This document shows, one piece after another, positions 24,154-32,086 of a stretch of DNA of 47,918 bases. Under the pieces are notes generated by a model. It had not been told where the DNA came from, made no database searches, and was given only the letters and a program-made list of their open reading frames with translations. The DNA is taken from contig CAZDYP010000013.1 in assembly GCA_964509505.1 (NCBI GenBank), forward strand, positions 1 to 47,918. Reading direction: 5' to 3'. The first letter of the stretch is position 1. Each line of letters begins with the position of its first letter. The position numbers and the translations under genes were made by a program. This DNA comes from CAZDYP01 sp964509505. Its GTDB lineage: Bacteria; Chloroflexota; Anaerolineae; JACRMK01.

Positions 24154-24405
24154 CGTTGGCTCGTTTGGCATCGTTGGCTCGTTTGGCATCGTTGGCTCGT
24201 NNNNNNNNNNNNNNNNNNNNNNNNNNNNNNNNNNNNNNNNNNNNNNNNNNNNNNNNNNNNNNNNNNNNNNNNNNNNNNNNNNNNNNNNNNNNNNNNNNNN
24301 CGTTTGGCATCGTTGGCTCGTTTGGCATCGTTGGCTCGTTTGGCATCGTTGGCTCGTTTGGCATCGTTGGCTCATTTGGCATCGTTGGCTCGTTTGGCAT
24401 CTTTG
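24088..24405. repeat. 18-bp tandem array TTTGGCATCGTTGGCTCG with inverted copy and assembly gap
   Basis: About three copies precede and about six copies follow a 100-N gap. On the minus strand the unit encodes MPNEPT. An inverted copy at 24094-24109 (AGCCAACGATGCCAAA) pairs perfectly with 24146-24161. The array overlaps both the CoA-transferase start and the last codons (DAKRANDAK) of the molybdenum hydroxylase gene. The number of copies inside the gap is unknown. Confidence 0.85.
24201..24300. other. Assembly gap of 100 N
   Basis: Exactly 100 undetermined bases inside the 18-bp tandem array. The round number indicates a placeholder, so the true size is unknown. Confidence 0.98.
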
Positions 24406-26702
24406 ATCGCGTGCAATACGCGCTCGGCGGTCATTGGCACTTGTGTCAGGCGCACGCCAATCGCATCGTAAATCGCGTTAGCGATCGCGGGCGCAGTCGG
24501 TGTGCCGCCCATCTCGCCGACGCCTTTCGCGCCAAAGGGACCCTCTGGGTCATCGGTTTCCACGATCACCGTTTCGATGGGCGGCATGTCGAGCGCGGTC
24601 GGCACGCGATAATCCAAGAACGTCGGATTCAACACACGCCCCTCGCGCACTTGCAGCTCTTCGGTCAGCGCGTAGCCAATGCCCATCTGCAAGCCGCCCT
24701 CGATTTGTCCTTCGACGTACATCGGGTTGATGGCGCGCCCCACATCATGCGCCGCGACGATTTTCAGCACGCGCACTTTGCCCGTCTCCATATCCACTTC
24801 GACTTCTGCCGCCTGCGCGCCGAAGCCATACGCCGCCGAGATATTGCCCTTGTAAGTCTCCTTGTCCACCAGCTTCGTCGGCGGATCGTACCACCCATTG
24901 CCGATGACAACCACGCCGCCCTCACGGTAGTGCATTGCGCGCACGGCTTTGTCGAAAGGTATGGGCTTGATGGAATTGTCTTGCGCGTAAATCTGGCGGT
25001 CACGTACGTCGAGCATATCGAGTGGCACACGCAAATTTTCTGAGACGCTTATCAAAATTTGTCGCTTCGCATCTTTCGCCGCCAGCCATGCCGCGTTGCC
25101 CGCGATGAACGTTGTACGGCTCGCGTGCGTGCCGACATCCCATGGCTTGATGGACGTATCGCTGTTGATGACCGTCACATCTTCCACGCGCACGCCCAAA
25201 CCCTCCGCGACGATTTGCGCGAGAATCGTCTCCGAGCCTTGTCCAATTTCCGTTGAGCCTGTGATGAGCGTGACGCGCCCGAAGTCGTCCACCTTCACCG
25301 TCGCGCCGCAGCCATCGCTGCGATAGATGCGCGCCCCGCCGCCGACGTTCAACGTGGCGGCAAAACCAATACCACGTCGAATGGCCGATGGCGGATGGCG
25401 GCTGGCGGACGACTGTTTGGCATTGGGAGTTTGGGACTGAGGATTTTTCTTCTCCCAGCCAATTCGTTCCGCGACTTCGTTAAGACACTCACGCAACCCA
25501 CAGCTGGTGATCTTCAACCCTTGTGGCGTTTCGCTGTTGGGATGGTTCGCATTCAACAAACGAAACTCGACGGGGTCCATGCCGAGCTGTTCTGCGAGCT
25601 GATCCATCTGCGTCTCGACGAAGAACGTGGATTGCGGGTTGCCATAGCCGCGCATCGCGCCCGTCGGCAAATTGTTCGTATAGACGACATCGGCGATGAA
25701 ACGCGCGTGCGGCACGCGATACAAACTTGCTACCGTCTCCATCATCACGACGGGCGTAACCGCGCCCCACGAAATGTACGCACCCGCATCGAGCCGCAGC
25801 CGCGCCTCACGCGCCCAGAGTGTGCCGTCGCGTTTGGCAGCGCTGCGACTGTAGATGCGCGCACGTTGTCGCACGGCGCTCGCAAAAAATTCTTCCTCGC
25901 GTGTGAACGCAATCCGCACGGGTTTGCCCGCCGCTTTCGCCAACAGCGCAGCGATGGGCTCGAAGGGATACACATCCAAACCACGCCCGAATGCGCCGCC
26001 GATGACAGGTTGGATGATGCGAATGTCGCGCCCCGCCATGCCGAGCGCTTCGGAGAGGTCGCGTTGCAAGAGGAAGGGAATTTGCGTCGTGCTCCACAAC
26101 GTCAGGCGTCCTTGCAAATCGAAAGACGCCAACGCAAACGCCGTCTCCATCGCGGCGTGTGTAACGTAAGGCAACTCGAACTCGCCTGTGACCATGACAT
26201 CCGCAACGTCAAATGCGCGCTCGCCATCGCCGTGCGAGTAGTTGTAGCGTGTGAACAAATTCGAGGGCTTGTCCTCATGGAGGCGCGGCGCATCGGGCGC
26301 GAGCGCAGCCTCGGCGTCGAACACGGCGGGCAACGGGTCATACTCGACGCGAATCAATGCGAGCGCTTCTTCGGCGGTGTCCTCATCCACTGCCGCCACC
26401 GCCGCCACCTCATCGCGTCGTGTGCGAACTTTGTCGCGCTTGAGCGGCGTGTTGTCCGCGCCATAGCCAAACTTGTGACTCGTCAGATTGTCCGCGCCTG
26501 TGATGACAGCCTTCACACCTGCGAGCCTTTGCGCGCGGCTCACGTCAATCGCTTTGATGCGCGCATGTGGCACGCCCGCATACAAGATTTTACCGTGCAA
26601 CATGCCGGGCAATTTCAAATCGTGTCCATACTCCGCGCGTCCCGTCGCTTTATCGAGCGCGTCGAGTTTGGGAACACGTTGACCAACCACTGAGTAAGCC
26701 AT
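24372..26702 (-). CDS. Molybdenum hydroxylase large subunit (xanthine oxidase/4-hydroxybenzoyl-CoA reductase type)
   Basis: A 776-residue catalytic subunit of the xanthine oxidase superfamily. It starts with GQRVPKLDALDKATGRAEY, has GGAFGRG and MRGYGNPQSTFFVE for the cofactor, GSTEIGQGSETILAQIVAE and the C-terminal GAKGVGEMGGTP, whose Glu is the general base. With the 2Fe-2S and FAD subunits upstream it forms an alpha-beta-gamma enzyme that hydroxylates or reductively dehydroxylates aromatic or N-heterocyclic substrates. Odd: NPQSQTPNAKQSSAS ... PPSAIRR between IGWEKK and RGIGFAA is encoded by word repeats (25378-25447), and the last residues by the 18-bp array. The ATG at 26702 is preferred over an upstream GTG. 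Confidence 0.88.
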   Translation of the reverse strand: MAYSVVGQRVPKLDALDKATGRAEYGHDLKLPGMLHGKILYAGVPHARIKAIDVSRAQRLAGVKAVITGADNLTSHKFGYGADNTPLKRDKVRTRRDEVAAVAAVDEDTAEEALALIRVEYDPLPAVFDAEAALAPDAPRLHEDKPSNLFTRYNYSHGDGERAFDVADVMVTGEFELPYVTHAAMETAFALASFDLQGRLTLWSTTQIPFLLQRDLSEALGMAGRDIRIIQPVIGGAFGRGLDVYPFEPIAALLAKAAGKPVRIAFTREEEFFASAVRQRARIYSRSAAKRDGTLWAREARLRLDAGAYISWGAVTPVVMMETVASLYRVPHARFIADVVYTNNLPTGAMRGYGNPQSTFFVETQMDQLAEQLGMDPVEFRLLNANHPNSETPQGLKITSCGLRECLNEVAERIGWEKKNPQSQTPNAKQSSASRHPPSAIRRGIGFAATLNVGGGARIYRSDGCGATVKVDDFGRVTLITGSTEIGQGSETILAQIVAEGLGVRVEDVTVINSDTSIKPWDVGTHASRTTFIAGNAAWLAAKDAKRQILISVSENLRVPLDMLDVRDRQIYAQDNSIKPIPFDKAVRAMHYREGGVVVIGNGWYDPPTKLVDKETYKGNISAAYGFGAQAAEVEVDMETGKVRVLKIVAAHDVGRAINPMYVEGQIEGGLQMGIGYALTEELQVREGRVLNPTFLDYRVPTALDMPPIETVIVETDDPEGPFGAKGVGEMGGTPTAPAIANAIYDAIGVRLTQVPMTAERVLHAIKDAKRANDAK
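25378..25447. repeat. Word repeats inserted in frame in the molybdenum hydroxylase large subunit
   Basis: GGCCGATGGCGGATGGCGGCTGGCGG-type words (8-bp period), followed by GGCATTGGGAGTTTGGGACTGAGG, sit inside the gene. They encode a Ser/Pro/Gln-rich loop absent from the family pattern, with the frame preserved. Confidence 0.65.
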
Positions 26703-26727
26703 AAGACCCTTGTTCACTAAACGCTCA

Positions 26728-26806
26728 ATGGTGTTCAGTGTTCAGTGTTCAGTGTTCGGTGAAGACTGAACACTGTTCACTGCCCACTGCCCACTGACAT
26801 CACTGC
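26728..26806. repeat. Heptamer word repeat GTTCAGT with inverted copy
   Basis: Four tandem GTTCAGT words are followed by inverted ACTGAACACTGTTCACTGCCCACTG, filling the spacer between the 2Fe-2S and large subunit genes and running into the 2Fe-2S 3' end (VGSGQ). Confidence 0.7.
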
Positions 26807-27244
26807 TTCCACAACCTTCTGATACCCCGTGCAACGGCACAGATTCCCCGCGATAGCTTCACGGACTTCGTATTCCGTCGGATGTGGATTGCGTCGTAGG
26901 AGCGCGACCGCCGAAACGATGATACCCGGCGTGCAGTAGCCGCATTGCACGCCGCCGTGCGCGACGATGGCTTTCTGTATCGCGTGCGGCTCGCCGTTTT
27001 TGACGAAGCCCTCGACCGTCGTCACGTCGCGCCCATCGGCGTCTGCGGCGAGGACGAGACATGATGGCACAGGTTCTCCCTCGAGCAGCACGGTGCAAGC
27101 GCCACAGTCACCCGTGCCGCAGCCTTCGTGCGAACCGCGCAAGTCGAGCTCGTCGCGCAACACCGCCAATAACGTGCGGCGCACATCCACATTCAGTTCG
27201 TGTGTATCACCATTGACGGTGAGCGTGATGGGATAACGGGGCAT
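26777..27244 (-). CDS. Molybdenum hydroxylase 2Fe-2S subunit
   Basis: A 155-residue subunit with two [2Fe-2S] domains: the plant-ferredoxin-type motif HEGCGTGDCGACTVLLEG (about residues 39-56, with Cys62 in SCLVLA) and the helical-domain motif GYCTPG...GNLCRCTGYQ (about 108-142). It carries electrons from the molybdenum centre to FAD. Length and motifs match CoxS/HcrC proteins. GAGGACTACC precedes the ATG. It lies between the FAD and large subunit genes in the order FAD, 2Fe-2S, Mo. Confidence 0.93.
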   Translation of the reverse strand: MPRYPITLTVNGDTHELNVDVRRTLLAVLRDELDLRGSHEGCGTGDCGACTVLLEGEPVPSCLVLAADADGRDVTTVEGFVKNGEPHAIQKAIVAHGGVQCGYCTPGIIVSAVALLRRNPHPTEYEVREAIAGNLCRCTGYQKVVEAVMSVGSGQ

Positions 27245-27249
27245 GGTAG

Positions 27250-27357
27250 TCCTCTAGTCGCTTGGTCGCATAGTCGCGTAGCCACTTGGTCACAGAGTCG
27301 CGTAAGGTTTTGACCAAACGACTACACGACCAAGCGACTATGTGAGCAACTGACTAA
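27250..27357. repeat. Word repeat (GTCGCTTGGTCGCATA) with inverted copy
   Basis: AGTCGCTTGGTCGCATAGTCGCG words are followed after AAGGTTTTG by inverted ACGACCAAGCGACTATGTG. A large hairpin covers the 93-bp spacer and reaches the last codons of the FAD subunit (RRQLSQLLT). Confidence 0.7.
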
Positions 27358-28201
27358 GTTGGCGTCGCGTTAAGACTTCCACCATCTCGCGCCGATACCA
27401 CGCACTGCCACGCACGTCGTCAATCGGCTTGGCTTCATTCGCGGCAACGCGCGCAGCTTCGGCGATGAGTGCTGGCGTCAACAATTGTCCGCGCAAGAGG
27501 GCTTCGGCTTGTGTGGCACGCATCGGCGTGGGCGCGACGGCGCCGAGGACGATGCGCACATCGTCGCAGCTTGCGATTTGCGATTTGCGATTTGCGATTT
27601 GCGTACCGACGGCGACGCCAACGATGGCAATGTCCATCGCTTCACGATGCTCTAACTTCACATACGAGACGTGTGTATTTTCGTCGGGATGCGGCACAAG
27701 AATTTCTTTCACGAGTTCGTCGGGCGCGAGCGCGGATTGACCAACGCCGACAAAAAATTCATCGAGTGGGATGACGCGCTCGCCGTGCTTGCCGACGACA
27801 ACCGCGCGGGCGTTCAACGCAATGAGCGGCGGAGCCATATCGGCGGCAGGTGAGGCGTTGCACAGATTACCTACGACGGTGGCGAGTGAGCGCACTTGCA
27901 CGCCCGCCATCTTGCTCGCCGTCTGCGCCAAGACAGGAAAATGCGCGCGGATGATGGGTGAGCGTATCACGTCATTCAACGTCGTCGTCGCGCCAATCCG
28001 CAGTTCGCCGTTGAGCGTGAGATCGCGCAAGCCCGCGATGCGCCGCAGACTCACAACAGCGCGCGGCGCCCACACCTTGCGCTTCAGGCGAATCAGCAAA
28101 TCGGTGCCGCCTGCGAGCAGTTTCGCAGCCGCGCCATGGGCGTCGCAGATGCGCGTTGCATCAGCCAGTGTAGCAGGAGCAAAGTAGTCGAAAGGTTTCA
28201 T
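27338..28201 (-). CDS. Molybdenum hydroxylase FAD-binding subunit
   Basis: A 287-residue CoxM/HcrB-type subunit. FAD-binding stretches are AAKLLAGGTDLLIRLKRK (residues about 25-42) and GVQVRSLATVVGNLCNASPAADMAPPL (about 101-127), with the C-terminal CO-dehydrogenase flavoprotein domain. It passes electrons from the iron-sulfur subunit to an acceptor. An insertion with a 4Fe-4S cluster, typical of 4-hydroxybenzoyl-CoA reductase beta subunits, is not seen. Odd: TQIANRKSQIAS is encoded by five CAAATCG-type heptamers in frame (27569-27604). The ATG at 28201 begins the conserved MKPFDYFAP. Confidence 0.9.
   Translation of the reverse strand: MKPFDYFAPATLADATRICDAHGAAAKLLAGGTDLLIRLKRKVWAPRAVVSLRRIAGLRDLTLNGELRIGATTTLNDVIRSPIIRAHFPVLAQTASKMAGVQVRSLATVVGNLCNASPAADMAPPLIALNARAVVVGKHGERVIPLDEFFVGVGQSALAPDELVKEILVPHPDENTHVSYVKLEHREAMDIAIVGVAVGTQIANRKSQIASCDDVRIVLGAVAPTPMRATQAEALLRGQLLTPALIAEAARVAANEAKPIDDVRGSAWYRREMVEVLTRRQLSQLLT
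27569..27604. repeat. Heptamer (CAAATCG) tandem repeat inside the FAD-subunit gene
   Basis: On the coding strand four to five exact CAAATCG copies produce a 7-residue period (QIANRKS QIA). Relatives would go straight from VAVG to DDVRIVLGAV. Confidence 0.75.
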
Positions 28202-28203
28202 AG

Positions 28204-28266
28204 TTTGGAAATTGGGGGTTGGAAGTTGGAGAGCGCCTATCCAATTTCTAACCTCCAACTTCCAAT
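28204..28266. repeat. Heptamer word repeat (TTGGAAG) with inverted copy
   Basis: TTGGAAATTGGGGGTTGGAAGTTGGA is followed by inverted TCCAATTTCTAACCTCCAACTTCC. The repeat supplies the last codons of iorB (NQRLEVGG). Confidence 0.65.
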
Positions 28267-28841
28267 CTCTGATTGCCTGCTTTCACGCCTGCCTCAAACG
28301 CCTTGAGATTCAATTCCAAAAACCGTGTGCCATTGCGTCTGAGCGCATCACGTAGAGCGTCGCGTGAGAGGGGGAACGAATCGCATGTGGACGCGAAGCC
28401 AAGCAGCACGACGTTGGCGACAGAGATGCGCCCCAATCGTACGGCAATCGCCGTTGCGTCGCACGCGCGCACACTAATTTGTTCCGCATCAAGTTGAGCG
28501 CGCACGGGCGCGTTGGAAAAATTTTGCGCAGCGCCGTTGAGCACGACGATGCCACCCCGCTTGATGAACGGCAACGTGCGCAACGCTTCGATCTCATTGA
28601 ACGCAATTAGAAAATCGGCTGTGCCTTGTCGAATCAATGGCGCGTCACTTGCTTGTCTTGCGCTCGACGAAGGGGCGCCAATTTTCAAGTGCGAGACGAC
28701 GGAACCGCCACGCTGACTCATGCCGTGCGTCTCCGCGCCCGTCACGTTGTAGCCCTGCGCGATAGCGCAATCGGCTAATAGTTGATGCGCGAATAATACA
28801 CCCTGTCCGCCAATGCCTGCAAGGAGGATTTTTCCGTTCAT
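28248..28841 (-). CDS. iorB: Indolepyruvate ferredoxin oxidoreductase, beta (gamma-domain) subunit
   Basis: A 197-residue IorB. It starts MNGKILLAGIGGQGVLFAHQLLA, the typical 2-oxoacid:ferredoxin oxidoreductase gamma-domain start, then ETHGMSQRGGSVVSHLKIG. With IorA it oxidatively decarboxylates aryl pyruvates to aryl-acetyl-CoA, reducing ferredoxin. The ATG at 28841 is chosen on family homology; the longer frame upstream is repeat-encoded (VKRDACCVKRD). The C-terminal NQRLEVGG is repeat-derived. It lies 93 bp downstream of iorA. Confidence 0.88.
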   Translation of the reverse strand: MNGKILLAGIGGQGVLFAHQLLADCAIAQGYNVTGAETHGMSQRGGSVVSHLKIGAPSSSARQASDAPLIRQGTADFLIAFNEIEALRTLPFIKRGGIVVLNGAAQNFSNAPVRAQLDAEQISVRACDATAIAVRLGRISVANVVLLGFASTCDSFPLSRDALRDALRRNGTRFLELNLKAFEAGVKAGNQRLEVGG

Positions 28842-28855
28842 GGTGTGTCGAAATG

Positions 28856-28940
28856 AAAATGTGAAACGTGAAACGTGAAACGTGAAATGTGATGACGCAT
28901 CACGTTTCACACAGCACGCATCACGTTTCACACATCACGC
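28856..28940. repeat. Heptamer word repeat GTGAAAC with inverted copy
   Basis: GTGAAACGTGAAACGTGAAACGTG is followed by TGATGACGCATCA and inverted CACGTTTCACACA words. It fills the iorA-iorB spacer and ends at the iorA stop codon. The word recurs at the lutC 3' end (38410) and the GNAT 3' end (43296). Confidence 0.7.
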
Positions 28941-30809
28941 TACCTGCGTCGCCCGCTCCATCTCGCTAATGAACCCTTTGTAACAGCCCTCGATGCACTG
29001 TCCACAATCTACGCACATCGCGCGATCAATCTCAACTTTGTTCGTCGCCACATTCATCACCAGCGCGGGACATTCGAACGCGACGAGACAATACTTGCAG
29101 CCGTCGCACTCGTCCGTCACTTCAACTTTGATGGGCTGCGCTTCGAGCGGCGAGCGATCATACAACACGCACGGGCGCTTGGCGATGAGGACGGCGACGC
29201 CGCCCTCATTTGCCTGTGTGAACGTCGCCGCTTCTTTGAGCGCCTCACGAAAATCGTCTTGGTCATAAGGGTCGGACTCACGCAGATACTTTACGCCGCA
29301 CGCGCGCACGAGGTCGGGAATGGCGACCCGCGCGCCTTCGCTGCCATCCGCGAGTTTGGTTTGGTCTGCTGTCGGTTGGAAGCCCGTCATCGCCGTCGTG
29401 CTGTTGTCGAGAATGACAAGCACAAACCGCGCGCCCGTATGCACCGCATTCGTCAAGCCCGTCACGCCCGAATGGATGAACGTCGAATCGCCGATGCTGG
29501 CGACGATGGGCTGCTCCTTGTCGTCCAAGCGATATGCTTGATACAAGCCAGTCGCCACCGTGATGGACGCGCCCATGTCAAGACAGGTGTCCACCGCGCG
29601 CAGGTTGGCGCCGAGCGTGTAGCAGCCGATGTCGCCCGCGTAAAATGCGCGCGGAAAGACGCGACGAATCGCATAGAACGCGGAACGATGGGAACAGCCC
29701 GCACACAAACGCGGAAGGCGCGCAGACAACGCGAGCGACTTCAACAGCTCACCCCATGCAGGGGCGAGCGCGGACGCGGCAGGCGCGAGCAGATTCGCCT
29801 CCTTCAACAAGCGCGCAAGGATCGCGTACAACACTTCAGGTGTGAGCTCGCCCGCATTCGGCACCGTGCCATCGAGTCGCCCCATGACGTTGCGACGGTC
29901 AGGGATTTGCCATTCAATCGCGGCGTCGGGTTCTTCCAAGACCAGCGCTTTTTCGCAGCGCGCGATGAAATCTCTCGCCAATTTACGTGGCAATGGATAG
30001 ACCGTGCTAATTTTCAAGATGGGAATGGCAACGCCGAACTCGTTGAGCAATTCGCGCGCGGTGGTGGAAGGGACGCCTGAGGCGATGAGGCCTAGCGGCG
30101 AGTTTTGATTGCTGATTTCAGATTTTTGATTGAGGGCTGAAGTCTCGAACTCCGCTTCAATCTTCGCAAGTTTCTGGTTTAACTCTTGATGCAATAAGAG
30201 ACGGTGGCGCGGCGTGGCGGCCCAACGCGTCGGCTCTTTCTTGAAGTTGGCGGGAGGCGCGTGCGGTTCGATGGCGGCGAGGGTGATATTTTGGCGCGCA
30301 TGGGAGACGCGCACGGTGGGGCGCAAGATGACAGGCGTACGATATTTTTCGGAGAGCGCGAACGCCTCACGCGCCAGCACTTGCGCTTCGCGCGGCGTCG
30401 CGGGATCAAGCACGGGCACTTTGGCGAAGAGCGCAAAGAGTCGCGTGTCTTGTTCCGTCTGCGATGAATAGGGACCGGGGTCGTCGCAAACAATCAAGAC
30501 GAGACCGCCGACGATGCCCGTGTAAGCCGCGCTCAATAGCGCATCGCTGGCGACGTTGAGGCCTACCTGTTTCATCGCCACCGCCGCGCGCTTGCCTGCC
30601 CAGCTCGCGCCAAGCGCGACCTCAAGCGCGACTTTCTCGTTGACCGACCACTCGACGTAGATGTTCAGTCCGAGTTTTTGTTTCCATGCGAGTACCGTCG
30701 GCAAAATTTCCGAGCTGGGTGTGCCGGGGTATGCGGTCATCACTTGCACACCTGCTTCAATCAATCCGCGCGCAATGGCTTCGTTGCCGAGGACGACGAT
30801 TTGAACCAT
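28935..30809 (-). CDS. iorA: Indolepyruvate ferredoxin oxidoreductase, alpha subunit
   Basis: A 624-residue IorA. Order: pyrimidine-binding domain with TAYPGTPSSEILPT, then a transketolase-type domain, then the ThDP domain with CAGCSHRSAFYAI, GDIGCYTLG and SIGDSTFIHSG...LDNSTTAMTGFQP, and a C-terminal double [4Fe-4S] ferredoxin domain with CDGCKYC...ECPAL and CVDCGQCIEGC. It converts aryl pyruvates from Trp, Tyr or Phe to aryl-acetyl-CoA. The ATG at 30809 matches the family start. Odd: TSALNQKSEISNQNS (near residue 230) comes from AATCAAAAATC-type words at 30101-30145. It is the first gene of the leftward gene run. Confidence 0.92.
   Translation of the reverse strand: MVQIVVLGNEAIARGLIEAGVQVMTAYPGTPSSEILPTVLAWKQKLGLNIYVEWSVNEKVALEVALGASWAGKRAAVAMKQVGLNVASDALLSAAYTGIVGGLVLIVCDDPGPYSSQTEQDTRLFALFAKVPVLDPATPREAQVLAREAFALSEKYRTPVILRPTVRVSHARQNITLAAIEPHAPPANFKKEPTRWAATPRHRLLLHQELNQKLAKIEAEFETSALNQKSEISNQNSPLGLIASGVPSTTARELLNEFGVAIPILKISTVYPLPRKLARDFIARCEKALVLEEPDAAIEWQIPDRRNVMGRLDGTVPNAGELTPEVLYAILARLLKEANLLAPAASALAPAWGELLKSLALSARLPRLCAGCSHRSAFYAIRRVFPRAFYAGDIGCYTLGANLRAVDTCLDMGASITVATGLYQAYRLDDKEQPIVASIGDSTFIHSGVTGLTNAVHTGARFVLVILDNSTTAMTGFQPTADQTKLADGSEGARVAIPDLVRACGVKYLRESDPYDQDDFREALKEAATFTQANEGGVAVLIAKRPCVLYDRSPLEAQPIKVEVTDECDGCKYCLVAFECPALVMNVATNKVEIDRAMCVDCGQCIEGCYKGFISEMERATQVA
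30101..30145. repeat. Word repeats inserted in frame in iorA
   Basis: On the coding strand, AATCAAAAATCTGAAATCAGCAATCAAAAC encodes LNQKSEISNQNS. It splits an otherwise normal IorA sequence and keeps the frame. Confidence 0.65.
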
Positions 30810-30866
30810 AGGAACACTCTCGACACAGACGCCGCCCTCAAGGGACGGCAAAGGGTTGGGCTGAGG

Positions 30867-30895
30867 ATAACATGGTCAGGTTCTATTTAGGTCAA
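30867..30895 (-). promoter_or_regulatory. Putative sigma-70-type promoter for the leftward iorA gene run
   Basis: On the minus strand, TTGACC (30890-30895) and TGTTAT (30867-30872) are separated by 17 bases, about 60 bases before the iorA ATG. The -10 box is weak. The location in the divergent gap with the hydroxyacid dehydrogenase supports it. Confidence 0.4.
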
Positions 30896-30945
30896 AGGAC
30901 AGTCCAACGCAAGTCAAACCTTTAGCATCTTCCGATGGTTAAGGC

Positions 30946-30975
30946 TTGTCACCCTCTTGTTTTGTCGTCTATAAT
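30946..30975 (+). promoter_or_regulatory. Putative sigma-70-type promoter for the hydroxyacid dehydrogenase gene
   Basis: TTGTCA (30946-30951) and a consensus TATAAT (30970-30975) with an 18-base spacer lie about 65 bases before the proposed TTG start at 31040. Confidence 0.6.
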
Positions 30976-31039
30976 GGCGCACAACAAAGTATCAAGCTGC
31001 TCACCATCCATAGCGAAATTTTATCAAGGGGATATTCGA

Positions 31040-32017
31040 TTGAAAACCATCTTACTCGAATCTAACATCGTTCCTGATGGCATCGCCATTTTGAAGAACG
31101 CAGGTTACACCCTCGTCGGTCCTATGCCAAAGGATACGCCTGAACGTCGCAACGTGTTCGCCGAATGTCATGCCATCGTCATCGGCAGCGCGTGGCAAAT
31201 CAACGACGAACAGTTAGAGCAAGCGCCGAACTTGCAAGTCGTCGCGCGCCCCGGCATCGGCATTGACAACGTGAATCTTGACGATTGCACGAAGCACGGC
31301 GTCTGCGTCGTGCATACGCCCGATGCGCCGACGCAATCCACCGCCGAACATGCTTTCACGTTGTTGCTGGGGTGCGCCAAACAACTAATTCGTGTAGATC
31401 AAAGTTTTCGCGCGCGTGGTTGGAACTCTAAAAATGAATATGGCGTGGGCGTCGAGCTCAAGGGTAAGACGCTGGGGCTTGTCGGGTTGGGGCGCATCGG
31501 CGGCGCCGTCGCAAAGATGGCGAAAGGCTTCGACATGAACGTCGTCGTCTATGATCCCTATATCAGCGACGCGCGCGCGCAGCAAGTCGGCGTCGCGCGC
31601 GTGGCGACGATTGAAGAGGTGTTCAAGCAGGGCGACTTTATCTCGTTGCATAGCGCGCTCACGCCACAGACGCGCGGCATGGTCGGCAAGCGTCTGTTGG
31701 AATTGATGAAGCCAACGGCGTTCCTCATCAACTGCTCGCGCGGTCCCGTCGTTGACGAGCCAGCGCTCATCGAAGCCTTGCAGTCAAAACGCATCGCGGG
31801 CGCGGGCTTGGATGTGTTCGATGTGGAGCCGACGCCCGACGACAACCCATTGCTTACACTCGATAACGTCGTTGTCTCGCCGCACATCGCCTCGCGCACG
31901 TATGATGGCGTGTATCAAATGGGCGTGGGCATCGCCGAAGAGATCGTCTCGGTGTTAAGTGGCATTCGCCCGCGTTGGCTGCCGAATGCGGAGGTGTGGG
32001 AGAAGCGGAAGAAATAA
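31040..32017 (+). CDS. D-2-hydroxyacid dehydrogenase (phosphoglycerate dehydrogenase-like)
   Basis: A 325-residue NAD-dependent D-2-hydroxyacid dehydrogenase. The Rossmann motif is LGLVGLGRIGGAVA (about residues 145-158), substrate/catalytic landmarks are VVARPGIGIDNVNLD (Arg-type binding), NCSRGPVVDEPAL and the catalytic His in VVSPHIASRT. It lacks the ACT domain of serine-biosynthesis enzymes, so the substrate may be phosphoglycerate, glyoxylate or another 2-oxoacid. The TTG at 31040 is proposed because AAGGGG lies eight bases upstream; the open frame extends to 30935, but that part overlaps the promoter and looks non-coding. It leads the rightward half of the window. Confidence 0.85.
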   Translation: MKTILLESNIVPDGIAILKNAGYTLVGPMPKDTPERRNVFAECHAIVIGSAWQINDEQLEQAPNLQVVARPGIGIDNVNLDDCTKHGVCVVHTPDAPTQSTAEHAFTLLLGCAKQLIRVDQSFRARGWNSKNEYGVGVELKGKTLGLVGLGRIGGAVAKMAKGFDMNVVVYDPYISDARAQQVGVARVATIEEVFKQGDFISLHSALTPQTRGMVGKRLLELMKPTAFLINCSRGPVVDEPALIEALQSKRIAGAGLDVFDVEPTPDDNPLLTLDNVVVSPHIASRTYDGVYQMGVGIAEEIVSVLSGIRPRWLPNAEVWEKRKK

Positions 32018-32066
32018 GGGAAATTCGGGGAAATATGATTTCCCCAGAGCTTCCCTAATTTCCTCT
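32012..32066. repeat. Palindrome in the dehydrogenase-aldolase spacer
   Basis: GGGGAAAT-ATG-ATTTCCCC (32027-32045) is nested in AGGGAAATT ... TTCCCTAATTT words. No T-run follows. Confidence 0.6.
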
Positions 32067-32086
32067 CTTGTCTTTCGGAGCGAGCT

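Noticed and set aside
24088..24405. CRISPR-like array at the 18-bp repeats
   Set aside because: The units are directly adjacent without unique spacers, and no cas genes are present. It is a simple tandem repeat.
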